Assembly (NCBI RefSeq): GCF_030684215.1
Contig: NZ_JAUXOV010000024.1
Location: 62,001-126,000 of the forward strand
Length of the DNA: 64,000 nt
Reading direction: 5' to 3'
Source: Pseudotabrizicola sp.
Lineage (GTDB): Bacteria; Pseudomonadota; Alphaproteobacteria; Rhodobacterales; Rhodobacteraceae
The number at the start of each line of letters is the position of its first letter. Positions within the stretch are counted from its first letter, which is position 1. Both the position numbers and the translations under genes were made by a program. This document shows, piece after piece, positions 27,284 to 36,468 of the stretch. The notes under the pieces were generated by a model. The model made no database searches and was not told where the DNA came from. It saw only the letters and a list, made by a program, of their open reading frames with translations.

Positions 27284-28199
27284 TGACCTCTGCCGCCGCC
27301 ACACAGCCCATGCGGCCTGATGTGGCAAGGCTTTGACCGGTGGCCATGCCATAGATAAACCCGGCGGCAAACTGGTCGCCTGCACCGGTTGCATCAACAG
27401 GTACAATCCGTTTGACCGGGGCCACGGCCTGTTCATCACCGCGCACCAGAATAACGTCGTGACCCGACCGGGTGCAGACCACCAGCCCGCAATCCTGCGC
27501 GGCCTGCGCAAGTGCGGCTGACAGGTCGGTCTGATACAGCGATTCCCATTCGTGTTCGTTGCCGATCACATAATCCAGCTCTTTGACCAGACGGCGGAAA
27601 TCGTTGCGGTGACGGTCCACGCAAAAGGGGTCTGACAGGGCGATCCCCGCTTTGCCACCGTTGGACCGGCACAACTGCGCCGCCCGCTCAAACGCCTGCT
27701 TGCCTTTGGGCTTGTCATACAGATAGCCTTCAAGAAACAAGATCTCAGCCTGCCCGGCCACATCATCGGCCACATCGTCGGGCCCAAGCTCGGACGAGAT
27801 CCCCAGATAGGTGTTCATCGACCGCTCACCATCGGGCGAGACAAAGATCATCGAACGCGAGGTCGGCAGTTCACCCCCCGGCACGGGTGGGTTCACAAAG
27901 CTGGTGCCGTTGTCGTCCATCGACTTGGCATAGAACCGGCCGAGAGCATCATCATGCACCCGCCCGATAAAGCCAGTGGTCAGCCCCAGATTGCCCAAGC
28001 CAGCCAATGAATTGGCCACCGATCCGCCCGGCGCCTGCTTGCGGTCTTTCATCGCGGCGTACAGCAATTCACCGCGCTCCCGCTCAACCAGTTGCATGAT
28101 ACCTTTTTCAATGCCCATCAGTTCCAGAAAACTGTCATCCGACTGCGCGAAGACATCCACGATGGCATTGCCGATCCCGACAACCTGATACGTTTTCAT
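27216..28199 (-). CDS. PfkB-family kinase, probable adenosine kinase
   Basis: This 327-residue ribokinase-family protein has the N-terminal VVGIGNAIVDVFAQSDDSFL, the substrate-binding APGGSVANSLAGLGNLG, and the C-terminal signature VDATGAGDQFAAGFIYG with the catalytic Asp. It matches the bacterial adenosine-kinase-type group that phosphorylates adenosine to AMP in purine salvage. Another nucleoside or sugar substrate is possible. Its start overlaps the nth stop (ATGA), so the two are coupled. The 3' end overlaps the convergent unknown gene by 68 nt. Confidence 0.87.
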   Translation of the reverse strand: MKTYQVVGIGNAIVDVFAQSDDSFLELMGIEKGIMQLVERERGELLYAAMKDRKQAPGGSVANSLAGLGNLGLTTGFIGRVHDDALGRFYAKSMDDNGTSFVNPPVPGGELPTSRSMIFVSPDGERSMNTYLGISSELGPDDVADDVAGQAEILFLEGYLYDKPKGKQAFERAAQLCRSNGGKAGIALSDPFCVDRHRNDFRRLVKELDYVIGNEHEWESLYQTDLSAALAQAAQDCGLVVCTRSGHDVILVRGDEQAVAPVKRIVPVDATGAGDQFAAGFIYGMATGQSLATSGRMGCVAAAEVISHFGARPEADLKALFRREGLI

Positions 28200-28840
28200 T
28201 CAGATTTTTCCTCGTAAAGGCACCATTCCCGGATCGGGCAGATACCGCATTTTGGTTTGCGCGCAACGCAGATATACCGGCCATGCAGAATAAGCCAGTG
28301 ATGTGCGTGGTGCTGAAACTCGGCCGGCACGTTGTCTTCAATCGCGCGTTCGACCACGTCAACATCACGACCGGGGCAGATGCCAGAGCGGTTGCCAACG
28401 CGAAAGATATGGGTATCCACGGCCTGCGCAGGCTGGCCAAACCACATATTCAGCACAACATTGGCCGTCTTGCGCCCGACACCCGGCAAGGATTGCAGCG
28501 CGGCCCGGCTTGATGGCACCTGACCGCCGTATTGTTCATGCAGGATCTGGCTTAGCTTGATGACGTTGCGGGCCTTGTTGCGGAACAGGCCGATGGTCTT
28601 GATATGGTCCATCAACCGCTCTTCGCCCAAAGCCAGCATCTTGGCAGGGGTGTCGGCAATGGCGAACAGCGCGCGCGTGGCCTTGTTCACGCCCACATCG
28701 GTCGCCTGCGCCGACAATGCCACTGCCACCACCAAGGTGAATGCGTTCACATGTTCCAACTCGCCCTTCGGCTCCGGCTCCGCCTGTTGGAACCGGGTAA
28801 AGATCGCGCGCATTGCGTGGTAATCAAGTTGCTTGGCCAT
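28196..28840 (-). CDS. nth: Endonuclease III
   Basis: This 214-residue base-excision-repair glycosylase/AP lyase acts on oxidised pyrimidines. The helix-hairpin-helix LPGVGRKTANVVLNMWFG contains the catalytic Lys, and VDTHIFRVGNR holds the catalytic Asp. The C-terminal [4Fe-4S] cysteines lie in CVARKPKCGICPIREWC together with an upstream Cys. I use the ATG at 28840, matching the MAKQLDYHAMR start; the extension to 28948 overlaps the divergent Ada-like gene. It is translationally coupled to the adenosine kinase gene. Confidence 0.95.
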   Translation of the reverse strand: MAKQLDYHAMRAIFTRFQQAEPEPKGELEHVNAFTLVVAVALSAQATDVGVNKATRALFAIADTPAKMLALGEERLMDHIKTIGLFRNKARNVIKLSQILHEQYGGQVPSSRAALQSLPGVGRKTANVVLNMWFGQPAQAVDTHIFRVGNRSGICPGRDVDVVERAIEDNVPAEFQHHAHHWLILHGRYICVARKPKCGICPIREWCLYEEKSE

Positions 28841-28946
28841 AGGCGTTTGCACCACAATCCGCCCCATATCGCAAGCGTGCAAAGCCGCAGGAAACGGGTC
28901 GTAAAGCCACACCTCTGGCCGTAAGGATAAGGACAAGGAGAATGCC

Positions 28947-29807
28947 ATGTCAGACCTGTCCCCAGACTATCATTACAACGTCATCAGCCGCGCGCTGCGC
29001 GAGATTGACGCCGCCGGGCCGGGGCTGACGCTGGATGCGCTCGCCGCCCGCATGGGGATGAGCGCGGCCCATTTCCAGCGCGTGTTCTCGGCATGGGTCG
29101 GGATCAGCCCGAAGCGCTACCAACAATATCTGGCCCTGGATCATGCCAAGACCCTGCTGGCCACCCGCCACACCACTCTTGCCGCCGCCGATGGTGCAGG
29201 CCTGTCCGGGTCAGGCCGTCTGCACGATCTGTTCCTGACGTGGGAAGCGATGACACCGGGCAATTTTGCCCGCGCGGGCGAGGGCCTGACCATCCGACAT
29301 GGCTGGTTCGACAGCCCCTTTGGCCGCGCCATCGTCACCGGCACAGACCGCGGCATCTGCGGCATCGGCTTTGCCGCCGAAATGGGCGATGAGGCAGCCT
29401 TGGACGACCTGCTGCGCCGTTGGCCAAAGGCGCAGTTTACGCATGACCCCGAAATGCTGCGCCCTTGGGTGCTGCAAGCCTTTGGCGCACGTTCCGGCCA
29501 GAACGCGGACACGCCGCTGTTCCTGATCGGTGCACCGTTCCAGATCAAGGTGTGGGAGGCGCTGCTGCGCATCCCCTCGGGCCATGTGACCACCTATAGC
29601 GACATCGCTTGCGTCATCGGCCACCCAAAGGCTGTGCGCGCGGTTGGCACCGCCGTCGGGCGCAACCCGATCAGCCTGCTGATCCCCTGCCACCGTGCAT
29701 TGCGCAAAAGTGGCGCTTTGGGCGGCTATCACTGGGGCCTGCCGGTCAAACGCGCCATACTCGCCCATGAATCCGCGCGTACCGACGCTGCCAACACCGC
29801 AACGTGA
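28947..29807 (+). CDS. Ada-like bifunctional regulator / O6-methylguanine methyltransferase
   Basis: This 286-residue protein fuses an AraC-type DNA-binding domain (about 1-100, with LDALAARMGMSAAHFQRVFS and GISPKRYQQYLALDHAK) to a methylated-DNA-protein-cysteine methyltransferase domain. The latter has IPSGHVTTYSDIA and the alkyl-acceptor Cys248 in LIPCHRALRKSG. Compared with E. coli Ada it lacks the N-terminal zinc domain that repairs phosphotriesters, so self-activation must differ. AAGGAG lies 7 nt before the ATG. It is divergent from nth, giving a pair of repair genes. Confidence 0.92.
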   Translation: MSDLSPDYHYNVISRALREIDAAGPGLTLDALAARMGMSAAHFQRVFSAWVGISPKRYQQYLALDHAKTLLATRHTTLAAADGAGLSGSGRLHDLFLTWEAMTPGNFARAGEGLTIRHGWFDSPFGRAIVTGTDRGICGIGFAAEMGDEAALDDLLRRWPKAQFTHDPEMLRPWVLQAFGARSGQNADTPLFLIGAPFQIKVWEALLRIPSGHVTTYSDIACVIGHPKAVRAVGTAVGRNPISLLIPCHRALRKSGALGGYHWGLPVKRAILAHESARTDAANTAT

Positions 29808-29923
29808 TGCGCGGAAATTTGCGCAAGACGTATGGGAACTGTATGGATACAGCCTGCGTTGTTATATTGCGCAAGCAGTGCGCGGCTCCGGCCGGCAAGC
29901 ATAGTATTCATGAGGCGGCAGAA

Positions 29924-30580
29924 ATGACCTTCAAGACCCCCCTTCTTTTCTCCGCGGCATCGCTTCTGGCGCTGACCGCATGTGTTGACCCCAACGCATA
30001 CCCCGACAATCCGAACGCCCGTACGCAACAGGGCGCCATTATGGGTGGTCTGGTCGGCGCGGCGGCTGGTGCAAGCTCGGGTGGCAGTGACCGCTTTGGC
30101 AAGGCCGTGGTTGGCGGTGTGATCGGTGCGGCAGCAGGCGGCGCTATTGGTGCCACGCTTGACCGGCAGGCCGCAGAACTGCGTGGCTCGATCAACAACC
30201 CCAACGTGACCGTCACGAACAACGGACAGTTCCTGACGGTAAACCTGCCGCAAGACCTGCTGTTCGCGGTAGACAGCACCGCATTGCGCCCTGACCTGCG
30301 CTCTGATCTGGGCAGCGTTGCAACCAGCTTGATGCGCTATCCCAACAGCCGGATCGAAGTGATCGGCCACACCGACAACACCGGGTCGGCTGCCTATAAC
30401 TACGACCTGTCCCAGCGTCGCGCGGTGGCTGTGTCCAGCGTGCTGACCCAAAACGGTGTTCCATCGGGCCGCATCACCAATATCGGTCGCGGCTTTGACC
30501 AGCCCGTTGCGTCGAATGCCACAGCACAGGGTCGCGCACAGAACCGTCGTGTTGAAATCATCATCCGCCCAACCCAGTAA
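29924..30580 (+). CDS. OmpA-family lipoprotein with glycine zipper
   Basis: This 218-residue outer-membrane lipoprotein has a signal peptide with lipobox LTAC, a glycine-zipper segment (GAIMGGLVGAAAGASSGG, then VVGGVIGAAAGGAIGA), and an OmpA-like peptidoglycan-binding domain: VIGHTDNTGSAAYNYDLSQR, then GRAQNRRVEIII. It probably ties the outer membrane to the cell wall, like YiaD-type proteins. GAGG lies 8 nt before the ATG at 29924; the longer frame to 29804 starts in the preceding gene. A terminator follows. Confidence 0.92.
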   Translation: MTFKTPLLFSAASLLALTACVDPNAYPDNPNARTQQGAIMGGLVGAAAGASSGGSDRFGKAVVGGVIGAAAGGAIGATLDRQAAELRGSINNPNVTVTNNGQFLTVNLPQDLLFAVDSTALRPDLRSDLGSVATSLMRYPNSRIEVIGHTDNTGSAAYNYDLSQRRAVAVSSVLTQNGVPSGRITNIGRGFDQPVASNATAQGRAQNRRVEIIIRPTQ

Positions 30581-30600
30581 AGGGTCGGCAAATAACCATC

Positions 30601-30624
30601 AGGCCGTCCTTTGCGGGGCGGCCT
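30601..30624 (+). terminator. Terminator after the OmpA-like gene
   Basis: AGGCCGTCC (30601-30609) pairs with GGGCGGCCT (30616-30624) with one G-T wobble and a 6-nt loop, followed by a run of T. Confidence 0.88.
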
Positions 30625-30714
30625 TTTTTTGTTGTCTTTCCGCTGCATAGTTTCTTCTTGAGAACCGGACGCCGTGGTCATAGATTCTGACCAATCATTC
30701 AGGTGCCCGCTCTC

Positions 30715-31485
30715 ATGCCATTTACCAAAATCCAGACTGAAAAACTGTCCCAATCCGTTGTGCGCCAGATCGAGCAGCTGATCCTGCGTGGCATCCTGCG
30801 TCCCGGTGAGCGCTTGCCATCAGAGCGCGAGCTTTCGGACCGGCTGGGTGTCTCACGCCCGTCATTGCGTGATGCGGTGGCCGACCTTCAGGAACGGGGG
30901 CTATTGGTCAGCCGTGCGGGCGCGGGGATTTATGTGGCGGATGTGCTCGGGTCAGCCTTTTCACCAGCGCTTATCCAGCTTTTCGCAAGCCATGATGAGG
31001 CTGTCTTCGACTACATCGCCTTTCGCCGCGACATGGAAGGGCTGGCCGCCGAGCGTGCGGCCCGTCTGGCGTCGGACACAGATCTGAAGGTCGTCGATGT
31101 GATCTTTCAGAAGATGGAGGCGGCACATCTGAAACGTGACCCCACAGACGAAGCGGGCTTGGACGCCGAATTTCATCTGTCCATCATCGAGGCCAGCCAC
31201 AATGTGGTGATGCTGCACATGATGAGGTCGATGTATGATCTGCTGCGGCAGGGTGTTTTCTATAATCGCCAGATAATGTTTCGCAACCGCACCACCCGCG
31301 ACATGTTGCTGGACCAGCACCGCGCCATAAACATCGGCTTGCAGGCGCGCGATCCATGCGCCGCCCGCGCCGCGGTAGAGGCGCACCTGACCTATGTGGA
31401 GCAATCCCTGAGCGATCAGCTGAAAGCAGAACGCAACGAGGCCATCGCACAGCAACGCTTTGAACACGAACGGAACCGCACATGA
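30715..31485 (+). CDS. GntR-family regulator, FadR/FCD type
   Basis: This 256-residue regulator has an N-terminal GntR winged helix (VVRQIEQLILRGILRPGERL, then ERELSDRLGVSRPSLRDAVADL) and a C-terminal all-helical FCD ligand domain with DAEFHLSIIEASHN and QHRAINIGL. The overall pattern is close to PdhR/LldR-type regulators of pyruvate or lactate genes. No obvious target lies beside it, since the neighbours are an OmpA lipoprotein and the convergent atp operon. I use the ATG at 30715; a GTG at 30703 is possible. Confidence 0.88.
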   Translation: MPFTKIQTEKLSQSVVRQIEQLILRGILRPGERLPSERELSDRLGVSRPSLRDAVADLQERGLLVSRAGAGIYVADVLGSAFSPALIQLFASHDEAVFDYIAFRRDMEGLAAERAARLASDTDLKVVDVIFQKMEAAHLKRDPTDEAGLDAEFHLSIIEASHNVVMLHMMRSMYDLLRQGVFYNRQIMFRNRTTRDMLLDQHRAINIGLQARDPCAARAAVEAHLTYVEQSLSDQLKAERNEAIAQQRFEHERNRT

Positions 31486-31487
31486 AA

Positions 31488-31510
31488 AAACCGGCCCAAG
31501 GGGCCGGTTT
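31488..31510. terminator. Bidirectional terminator between fadR-like gene and atpF
   Basis: AAACCGGCCC (31488-31497) and GGGCCGGTTT (31501-31510) form a perfect 10-bp stem with a 3-nt loop and A/T tracts on both sides, between convergent genes. Confidence 0.92.
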
Positions 31511-31533
31511 CTAATGTCGCCTGAAGCTTTGGC

Positions 31534-32091
31534 TTAGTGCAGCTTGGCATCCACCTGCTGAATGGCCGCGTCGATCGAAGCTTTCGCCCCCTCTGCGGTC
31601 ATTTGCTTGGCAAGAACAACTCCTGCTGCCGAGATGGCAACTGAAATCGCTTGTTCACGCACGGCACGAACAGCTGAATTTTCTGCCGCTTGAATCTGCT
31701 CCTCAGCAGCGGCAAGACGGCGGGCAATCGATTGCTGCATATCCGCCCTTGCTTGCGCGGCGGCGGCTTCGGCTTCGGCCTTGGCAGCAGCAACAATGCG
31801 GTCAGACTGCTCCTTGACCTCTTTTTGCTTGCGCTCATAAGAGGCAAGCAAAGCCTTGGCTTCTTCGCGCAGCGCGCGCGCTTCTTCCAGATCGGCTTTG
31901 ATCTGGACCGCACGAGCGTCAAGCAATCCGGTGATCTTGGCAGGAACCTTGAAATACACCAAAATCCCGATGAACACGAAGAACGCGATTGTCACCACGA
32001 AATCGGAATTGCGCAGGCTGAAGAACGGGCCGCTGGCCGCAAACGCAGGGCTTGCCACCATCGCCAGAACGAGTGTTGTCAATCTGGTCAT
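31534..32091 (-). CDS. atpF: ATP synthase F0 subunit b
   Basis: This 185-residue subunit b forms the peripheral stalk of ATP synthase. A hydrophobic N-terminal region (possibly a cleaved signal, MTRLTTLVLAMVASPAFAAS) is followed by the membrane helix FVVTIAFFVFIGILVYF and a long charged, Ala/Glu-rich coiled coil. It is the last F0 gene, 4 nt after the b' gene. Two b-type genes in tandem (b' then b) are characteristic of photosynthetic and many non-photosynthetic alphaproteobacteria. Confidence 0.93.
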   Translation of the reverse strand: MTRLTTLVLAMVASPAFAASGPFFSLRNSDFVVTIAFFVFIGILVYFKVPAKITGLLDARAVQIKADLEEARALREEAKALLASYERKQKEVKEQSDRIVAAAKAEAEAAAAQARADMQQSIARRLAAAEEQIQAAENSAVRAVREQAISVAISAAGVVLAKQMTAEGAKASIDAAIQQVDAKLH

Positions 32092-32095
32092 CGCG

Positions 32096-32665
32096 TTAGC
32101 CTTTCAACCGGGCAGAGACTGCCGCATTGACAGCGCGGGCATCTGGCGAACCGCCCAAAGCCGCAACCAGTTCTTTCGCGGTGTCCTTGGCGACCTCGGT
32201 CACGGCATCCATGGCACCTGCACGGATTTCCCCGATACGGGCTTCGGACTGCGCAGACTTCGCCGAAATTTCAACATCCGCCTTGGCCAAAGCTGCGTCC
32301 AGATCTTTCTGGATCCCGGCCTTGGCTTCCGCCACGATCTTGTTCGCGTCGGCACGGGCCTGCGCCAATGCTTCCACATAGGCCTGCTCTGCCGCGACTG
32401 CCTGCAGCTTCATTTCTTCAGCTGCTGCGATGTCATTTGTGATCGTGCCCTGACGTTCGGCCAGAACCGCCCCGATGCGCGGCAAACCAATCCGCGACAG
32501 GAAAAAGTAAATCGCAATCAGCGCAACCAGAAGCCAGAAGATCTGGTTCGGCATCCAGTCCGCGCACAGCTGCGGCATGCCAATGGCACTGCCGTTCAGC
32601 CCAAGGCAAGAGCTAACAGCAGCCCCACCCTGCGCAACACCTTCTACGAGTGTTTCAGTAGCCAT
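32096..32665 (-). CDS. atpF': ATP synthase F0 subunit b'
   Basis: This 189-residue b-type subunit has one membrane helix ([20 protein letters not shown]) preceded by an unusual N-terminal stretch with Cys (SSCLGLNG and QLCADW), then a long coiled coil. It pairs with subunit b to form a heterodimeric stalk. The ATG at 32665 has GGAGG 5 nt upstream. An ATG at 32677 in the same frame would add four residues (MEDM) but lacks a site. It lies between atpE and atpF. Confidence 0.92.
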   Translation of the reverse strand: MATETLVEGVAQGGAAVSSCLGLNGSAIGMPQLCADWMPNQIFWLLVALIAIYFFLSRIGLPRIGAVLAERQGTITNDIAAAEEMKLQAVAAEQAYVEALAQARADANKIVAEAKAGIQKDLDAALAKADVEISAKSAQSEARIGEIRAGAMDAVTEVAKDTAKELVAALGGSPDARAVNAAVSARLKG

Positions 32666-32748
32666 CATGTCCTCCATCGGACCCTTTGAAACTCAAGGGG
32701 GCAACGCAAATGCGCTGCACCCCTGTTTCGCAAGACGTCAAAAAGGGA

Positions 32749-32988
32749 TCAGGCTGCGAACATCAGCAGGAGGGCGACGAGGAATGCGAAGATGCCCAGA
32801 GCTTCTGCGAAGGCCAGACCGATGAACAGGGTCGCGGTTTGCGACGCGGCTGCCGATGGGTTGCGCAATGCGCCTGCCAGATAGTTGGCGGCCACGTTGC
32901 CCACGCCGACGGCGGCGATGCCTGCACCGATGGCTGCAATGCCGGCGCCGATGAATTTGCCGAGAGCGGCTGCTGCTGCGAGTTCCAT
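32749..32988 (-). CDS. atpE: ATP synthase F0 subunit c
   Basis: This 79-residue hairpin of two membrane helices forms the proton-driven c ring. The polar loop is RNP (residues 42-44) and the essential proton-carrying Glu62 lies in FAEALG. AAGGAG lies 6 nt before the ATG at 32988; the upstream frame to 33081 is not real. It lies between atpB and the b' gene. Confidence 0.96.
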   Translation of the reverse strand: MELAAAAALGKFIGAGIAAIGAGIAAVGVGNVAANYLAGALRNPSAAASQTATLFIGLAFAEALGIFAFLVALLLMFAA

Positions 32989-33043
32989 GTGATGCTCCTT
33001 ACGATGGAATTTGGATTTCTGGAGTAGGTTTGCGTGACGTGGC

Positions 33044-33793
33044 TCAGTGCCCGGGATGCAGCGCATCCTTGAGGTAAACACAGGTCAGGATGGTAAAGAC
33101 GTAGGCCTGAATCACAGCCACCAGCACCTCAAGCGCATAGATGGCGGTAATCGCAAGGATAGAGGCAGGCGCGATAAGGGCGACGCCGGCAAAAGCGGCA
33201 AACACCTTGATCACGGCGTGACCGGCGGTGATGTTGCCCGCAAGACGGATGGAATGGCTGACCGGGCGTACGAAGTAAGAGATCACTTCGATCACCGCGA
33301 TGATCGGGCGCAGAAACATTGGCGCATCCTTCATCCAGAACAGACCAAGAAAGTGGGTGCCGTTCTTGACAAAACCGATGATGGTGACGGCAAAGAACAC
33401 TCCAAAGCCCAGCACCGCCGTCACCGCAATTTGCGAAGTGGGCGAAAAGGACATCGGGATCAACGCCAGCATGTTCGAGAAGAAGATGAACAAGAACAGC
33501 GTCATGATCCAAGGGAAATACTTCACCCCGTCATGGCCGGTCACATCTTCAACCATTTTGTAGATAAAGCCGTAAAACACCTCGGCCACCGATTGCAGGC
33601 GGGTGGGGATCACGGCACGGCCACGAGTGCCCAGCACGAACAGCGCGACCACACAGGCCACTGCCAACAACATCCAAAGTGTCGCATTGGTCGGTGTGTA
33701 CCACATCACCGGGCCGTCGCCGAACAGCGGCTTCACGATGAACTGGTCCATCGGATGGAACACCAAGCCTGTTTCTTCCGCCACGTCAGTCAT
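33044..33793 (-). CDS. atpB: ATP synthase F0 subunit a
   Basis: This 249-residue polytopic subunit forms the proton half-channels. The essential Arg lies in [16 protein letters not shown], and the C-terminal helix contains [19 protein letters not shown]. The ATG at 33793 overlaps the end of atpI by 8 nt, so the genes are translationally coupled. The ATG at 33811 would lie further inside atpI and lacks a site. Confidence 0.95.
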   Translation of the reverse strand: MTDVAEETGLVFHPMDQFIVKPLFGDGPVMWYTPTNATLWMLLAVACVVALFVLGTRGRAVIPTRLQSVAEVFYGFIYKMVEDVTGHDGVKYFPWIMTLFLFIFFSNMLALIPMSFSPTSQIAVTAVLGFGVFFAVTIIGFVKNGTHFLGLFWMKDAPMFLRPIIAVIEVISYFVRPVSHSIRLAGNITAGHAVIKVFAAFAGVALIAPASILAITAIYALEVLVAVIQAYVFTILTCVYLKDALHPGH

Positions 33794-34124
33794 CCCTCTT
33801 TTCGGCTGCATCTTGCGCCAGCCGGCGTTCCTGCACTTCGTTTGCCGACCGCAGCATGGTTTTCACCCCTGCAGCCAGACCGAACCCGATAAACAGCACC
33901 AGGAATATAGGCATGGTCCCAAAGAGGATATCCAGCCCGTATCCGATGCCGAAGCCGATCACCAGACCGGCCACAAGCTCTATAACCATCCGCCAGGCGA
34001 CTTGCGCCTGAGAATAGTCTTTCTTCATATGTGGCGTCGGTTCGGTGGCTGCCTTTGCCGCTGCGATCCGGGCCTCCAACACCTTTAACCGGGCGTCATC
34101 GGACGGATTTTGCGGGTCGGACAC
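33786..34124 (-). CDS. atpI: ATP synthase-associated protein AtpI
   Basis: This 112-residue protein has two membrane helices (about [21 protein letters not shown] and [16 protein letters not shown]) and the N-terminus [20 protein letters not shown]. AtpI helps assemble the c ring or supplies Mg2+. I use the GTG at 34124, which gives the family-like N-terminus and has G-rich sequence upstream. The ATG at 34139 is an alternative. It is the first gene of the F0 operon; the F1 genes are not in the window. Confidence 0.85.
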   Translation of the reverse strand: MSDPQNPSDDARLKVLEARIAAAKAATEPTPHMKKDYSQAQVAWRMVIELVAGLVIGFGIGYGLDILFGTMPIFLVLFIGFGLAAGVKTMLRSANEVQERRLAQDAAEKRDD

Positions 34125-34286
34125 GCGCCTTGCCCCCATGAAGATGGTTGATGCGGTGCTAATGGCACAGCGTGCCCAAGTCAAGCAGGCATGAAATTTG
34201 ATATTCCGTCATCTTTTCAAATGGTTGAGTATCGATGCGTTGACTCATCTCGCCTGAAAAGCGCAAATCTGACCGCTTCGCGATAT

Positions 34287-34302
34287 TCAACTGATCAGTT
34301 GA
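34287..34302. promoter_or_regulatory. Palindrome 1 upstream of the ArsR-type gene
   Basis: TCAACTGATCAGTTGA is a perfect 16-bp palindrome in the gap between atpI (minus) and the ArsR-type gene (plus). A related site lies exactly 50 bp downstream, so the pair looks like a double operator. Confidence 0.65.
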
Positions 34303-34336
34303 TTTTCCGCCTGCACCGATCCTGCACGCCAAACCC

Positions 34337-34352
34337 TCAACCTGATGGTTGA
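34337..34352. promoter_or_regulatory. Palindrome 2 upstream of the ArsR-type gene
   Basis: TCAACCTGATGGTTGA has perfect 6-bp arms (TCAACC/GGTTGA) around TGAT. It matches palindrome 1 in its outer TCAAC...GTTGA and ends 33 nt before the ArsR-type start codon, a typical autoregulatory position. Confidence 0.65.
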
Positions 34353-34385
34353 CCTTTTTGCCGAACAATGCCCATGGTTTGCGCC

Positions 34386-34778
34386 ATGACCGATCCGCTG
34401 TCCCCCGTTTTTGCCGCCCTTGCCGACCCGACCCGTCGGGCGATCCTTGCGATGCTGCTGGAAGACGACATGGCAGTGACCGATGTGGCGGAACCTTTCC
34501 GGATGAGCCTTGCCGCGATTTCCAAACACCTAACCGTGCTGACCGACGCCGGGCTTGTCAGCCGCGAAAAGCGCGGACGGGTGATCTGGTGCAAACTGGA
34601 ACCCGACGCCCTGCGCGCGGCAAGCGTCTGGATGCAGGGGTTTGGCCAGTTCGAGCCTGTCGATCTGGACGCGTTCGAGCGGTTTCTTGCGGGCGAATTA
34701 TTGGCCGGTGGCGAGGATGCGGACAGCGCCGGGCCACCGCCCCGGACCCCGGAGTATTTTCGCCAAGACGAAACCTAG
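34386..34778 (+). CDS. ArsR-family regulator (metal-site-free type)
   Basis: This 130-residue winged-helix regulator has the block VFAALADPTRRAILAMLLED, the recognition helix region MSLAAISKHLTVLTDAGLVS, and the wing REKRGRVIWCKLEP. It lacks the ELCVCDL-type metal site and belongs to the SdpR-like subgroup often autoregulated through palindromes. An acidic, Pro-rich tail follows the HTH. It is divergent from the F0 operon, and two palindromes precede it. Its stop shares the bases CTAG with the convergent matB stop. Confidence 0.88.
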   Translation: MTDPLSPVFAALADPTRRAILAMLLEDDMAVTDVAEPFRMSLAAISKHLTVLTDAGLVSREKRGRVIWCKLEPDALRAASVWMQGFGQFEPVDLDAFERFLAGELLAGGEDADSAGPPPRTPEYFRQDET

Positions 34779-36289
34779 GACGGCCGCCGGAAGGTTTCGG
34801 CATAGGTTTTGCGCAGTTCGGCTTTCTGCACCTTGCCCATCGTGTTGCGCGGCAAGGCATCAACAATGGCATAGTCCTTGGGATGCTTGAATTTTGCCAG
34901 CCGCTGCGCCACGGCGGCGCGGATTTTGGTAAGGTCAGGCGCGGCGCCCTTGGCGCGGACCAGAACCGCAAAGACCGCCTCGCCGAAGTCGGGGTGCGGC
35001 AGCGCGATGACCGCGCTTTCGGAGATGCCGGGCTGTGCATCCAACAGGTCTTCGACCTCTTTGGGATAGACGTTGAAACCGCCGGTGATGATCAGATCCT
35101 TGGCGCGACCAACGATTGTGACATAACCCTCGGCATCACGCGTGCCCAGATCGCCGGTGATGAACCAACCATCCGGGCGCAGGTCTTCGGCGGTTTTGTC
35201 GGGCATCTGCCAATAGCCCTGAAACACATTAGGGCCACGCACTTCGATCACGCCAACCTCGCCTTGGGCAACCTCACGCCCTTCGGCCATGATGCGCAGA
35301 TCCACCCCCGGCAGGGGCAGACCCACGGTGCCGGCCCGGCGGTCACCCTCAGTGGGATTGGAGGTGTTCATGTTGGTTTCTGTCATGCCATAGCGTTCCA
35401 GAATGCGCTGGCCGGTCCGGGTCTCAAACGCTGTATGCGTCTCGGCCAGCAGTGGGGCCGAGCCTGAGATGAACAGCCGCATATGCCCGACCAAATCACG
35501 GGTCAGCCGCTCGTCGTCCAGCAGCCGCGTGTAAAAAGTGGGCACCCCCATCATCGTCGTCGCACGGGGCAGTGCAGCCACCACCTGTTCGGGGTCAAAG
35601 CCGGGCAGGAACACCATCTGCCCCCCGGTCAGCAGGCTGACATTGGAGGCCACAAAAAGCCCATGAGTGTGAAAGATCGGCAAGGCATGCAGCAGCACAT
35701 CCCGGTCGCTGAACTGCCACAGATCAGCCAGCACGCGCGCATTTGACAACAGGTTGTCATGGCTGAGCATCGCACCCTTGGACCGACCGGTTGTGCCCGA
35801 AGTGTACAGGATCGCCGCCAGATCGCTGCCCGCCCGCTCCACCGGCGCAAAGTCTGCATCTTGCCGCGCGGCCAGATCCATCAGACTGCCGGTGCCCTGC
35901 CCCGAAAGGCCCAGAAACTGCGCCCCATGCGCCGTGCAGACCGGGGCCAGTACCGCCATATTGACCGGATCGGCGACAAGGACGCGCGGCGTGGCATTGC
36001 CAACGAAGTAGTCCACCTCGGTTGCGGTATATCCGGTGTTCAGCGGCAAAAACACCGCCCCCACGGCCACGCAGGCCCCATAGAGCGCCAGTGCCTCCGG
36101 GGATTTCGCCACCTGCACCGCCACCCGGTCACCCGGCCCGACACCCGACGCCAGCAGCGCACCCGCCAGTTGCCCGACCAGTGCAGCAAATGCGCCCGCC
36201 GTGATATTTTGCCCGTTGGCCAAGTGCAGCAGCACCCGGCTTTGCCCGGTCAGGGGCGCAAACAATGTATCGTAAAGCGGGTTGGTCAT
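34775..36289 (-). CDS. matB: Malonyl-CoA synthetase
   Basis: This 504-residue AMP-forming acyl-CoA synthetase best matches MatB, which makes malonyl-CoA from malonate, ATP and CoA. It has the P-loop YTSGTTGRSKGAMLSHDNL, LPIFHTHGLFVASNVSLL, ERYGMTETNMNTSNP, WFITGDLG, and the C-terminal Lys in NTMGKVQKAELR. GGAGGA lies 5 nt before the ATG at 36289; the 45-codon upstream extension is not supported. Another short-chain acid is possible but less likely. Confidence 0.88.
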   Translation of the reverse strand: MTNPLYDTLFAPLTGQSRVLLHLANGQNITAGAFAALVGQLAGALLASGVGPGDRVAVQVAKSPEALALYGACVAVGAVFLPLNTGYTATEVDYFVGNATPRVLVADPVNMAVLAPVCTAHGAQFLGLSGQGTGSLMDLAARQDADFAPVERAGSDLAAILYTSGTTGRSKGAMLSHDNLLSNARVLADLWQFSDRDVLLHALPIFHTHGLFVASNVSLLTGGQMVFLPGFDPEQVVAALPRATTMMGVPTFYTRLLDDERLTRDLVGHMRLFISGSAPLLAETHTAFETRTGQRILERYGMTETNMNTSNPTEGDRRAGTVGLPLPGVDLRIMAEGREVAQGEVGVIEVRGPNVFQGYWQMPDKTAEDLRPDGWFITGDLGTRDAEGYVTIVGRAKDLIITGGFNVYPKEVEDLLDAQPGISESAVIALPHPDFGEAVFAVLVRAKGAAPDLTKIRAAVAQRLAKFKHPKDYAIVDALPRNTMGKVQKAELRKTYAETFRRPS

Positions 36290-36468
36290 GGCGATCCTCC
36301 TGAACTGGCGACCTTTGTGCCATCGACGGGCAATTGTCTCAAGCCTGGCAACAGTTCGTTTCCGCGCTGCCTTTCTGCGACCCTTTGCCTGCCTCGATTT
36401 TGCCGCAACCGGGCACCATACCACTAAACATAGGCGCTAACAGACAAAGTCACAGACAGGAGCCGGAC

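Noticed and set aside
34775-34778. Convergent arsR-type and matB stop codons share CTAG
   Set aside because: It is a neat 4-bp overlap but common for tightly packed convergent genes, with no implied function.
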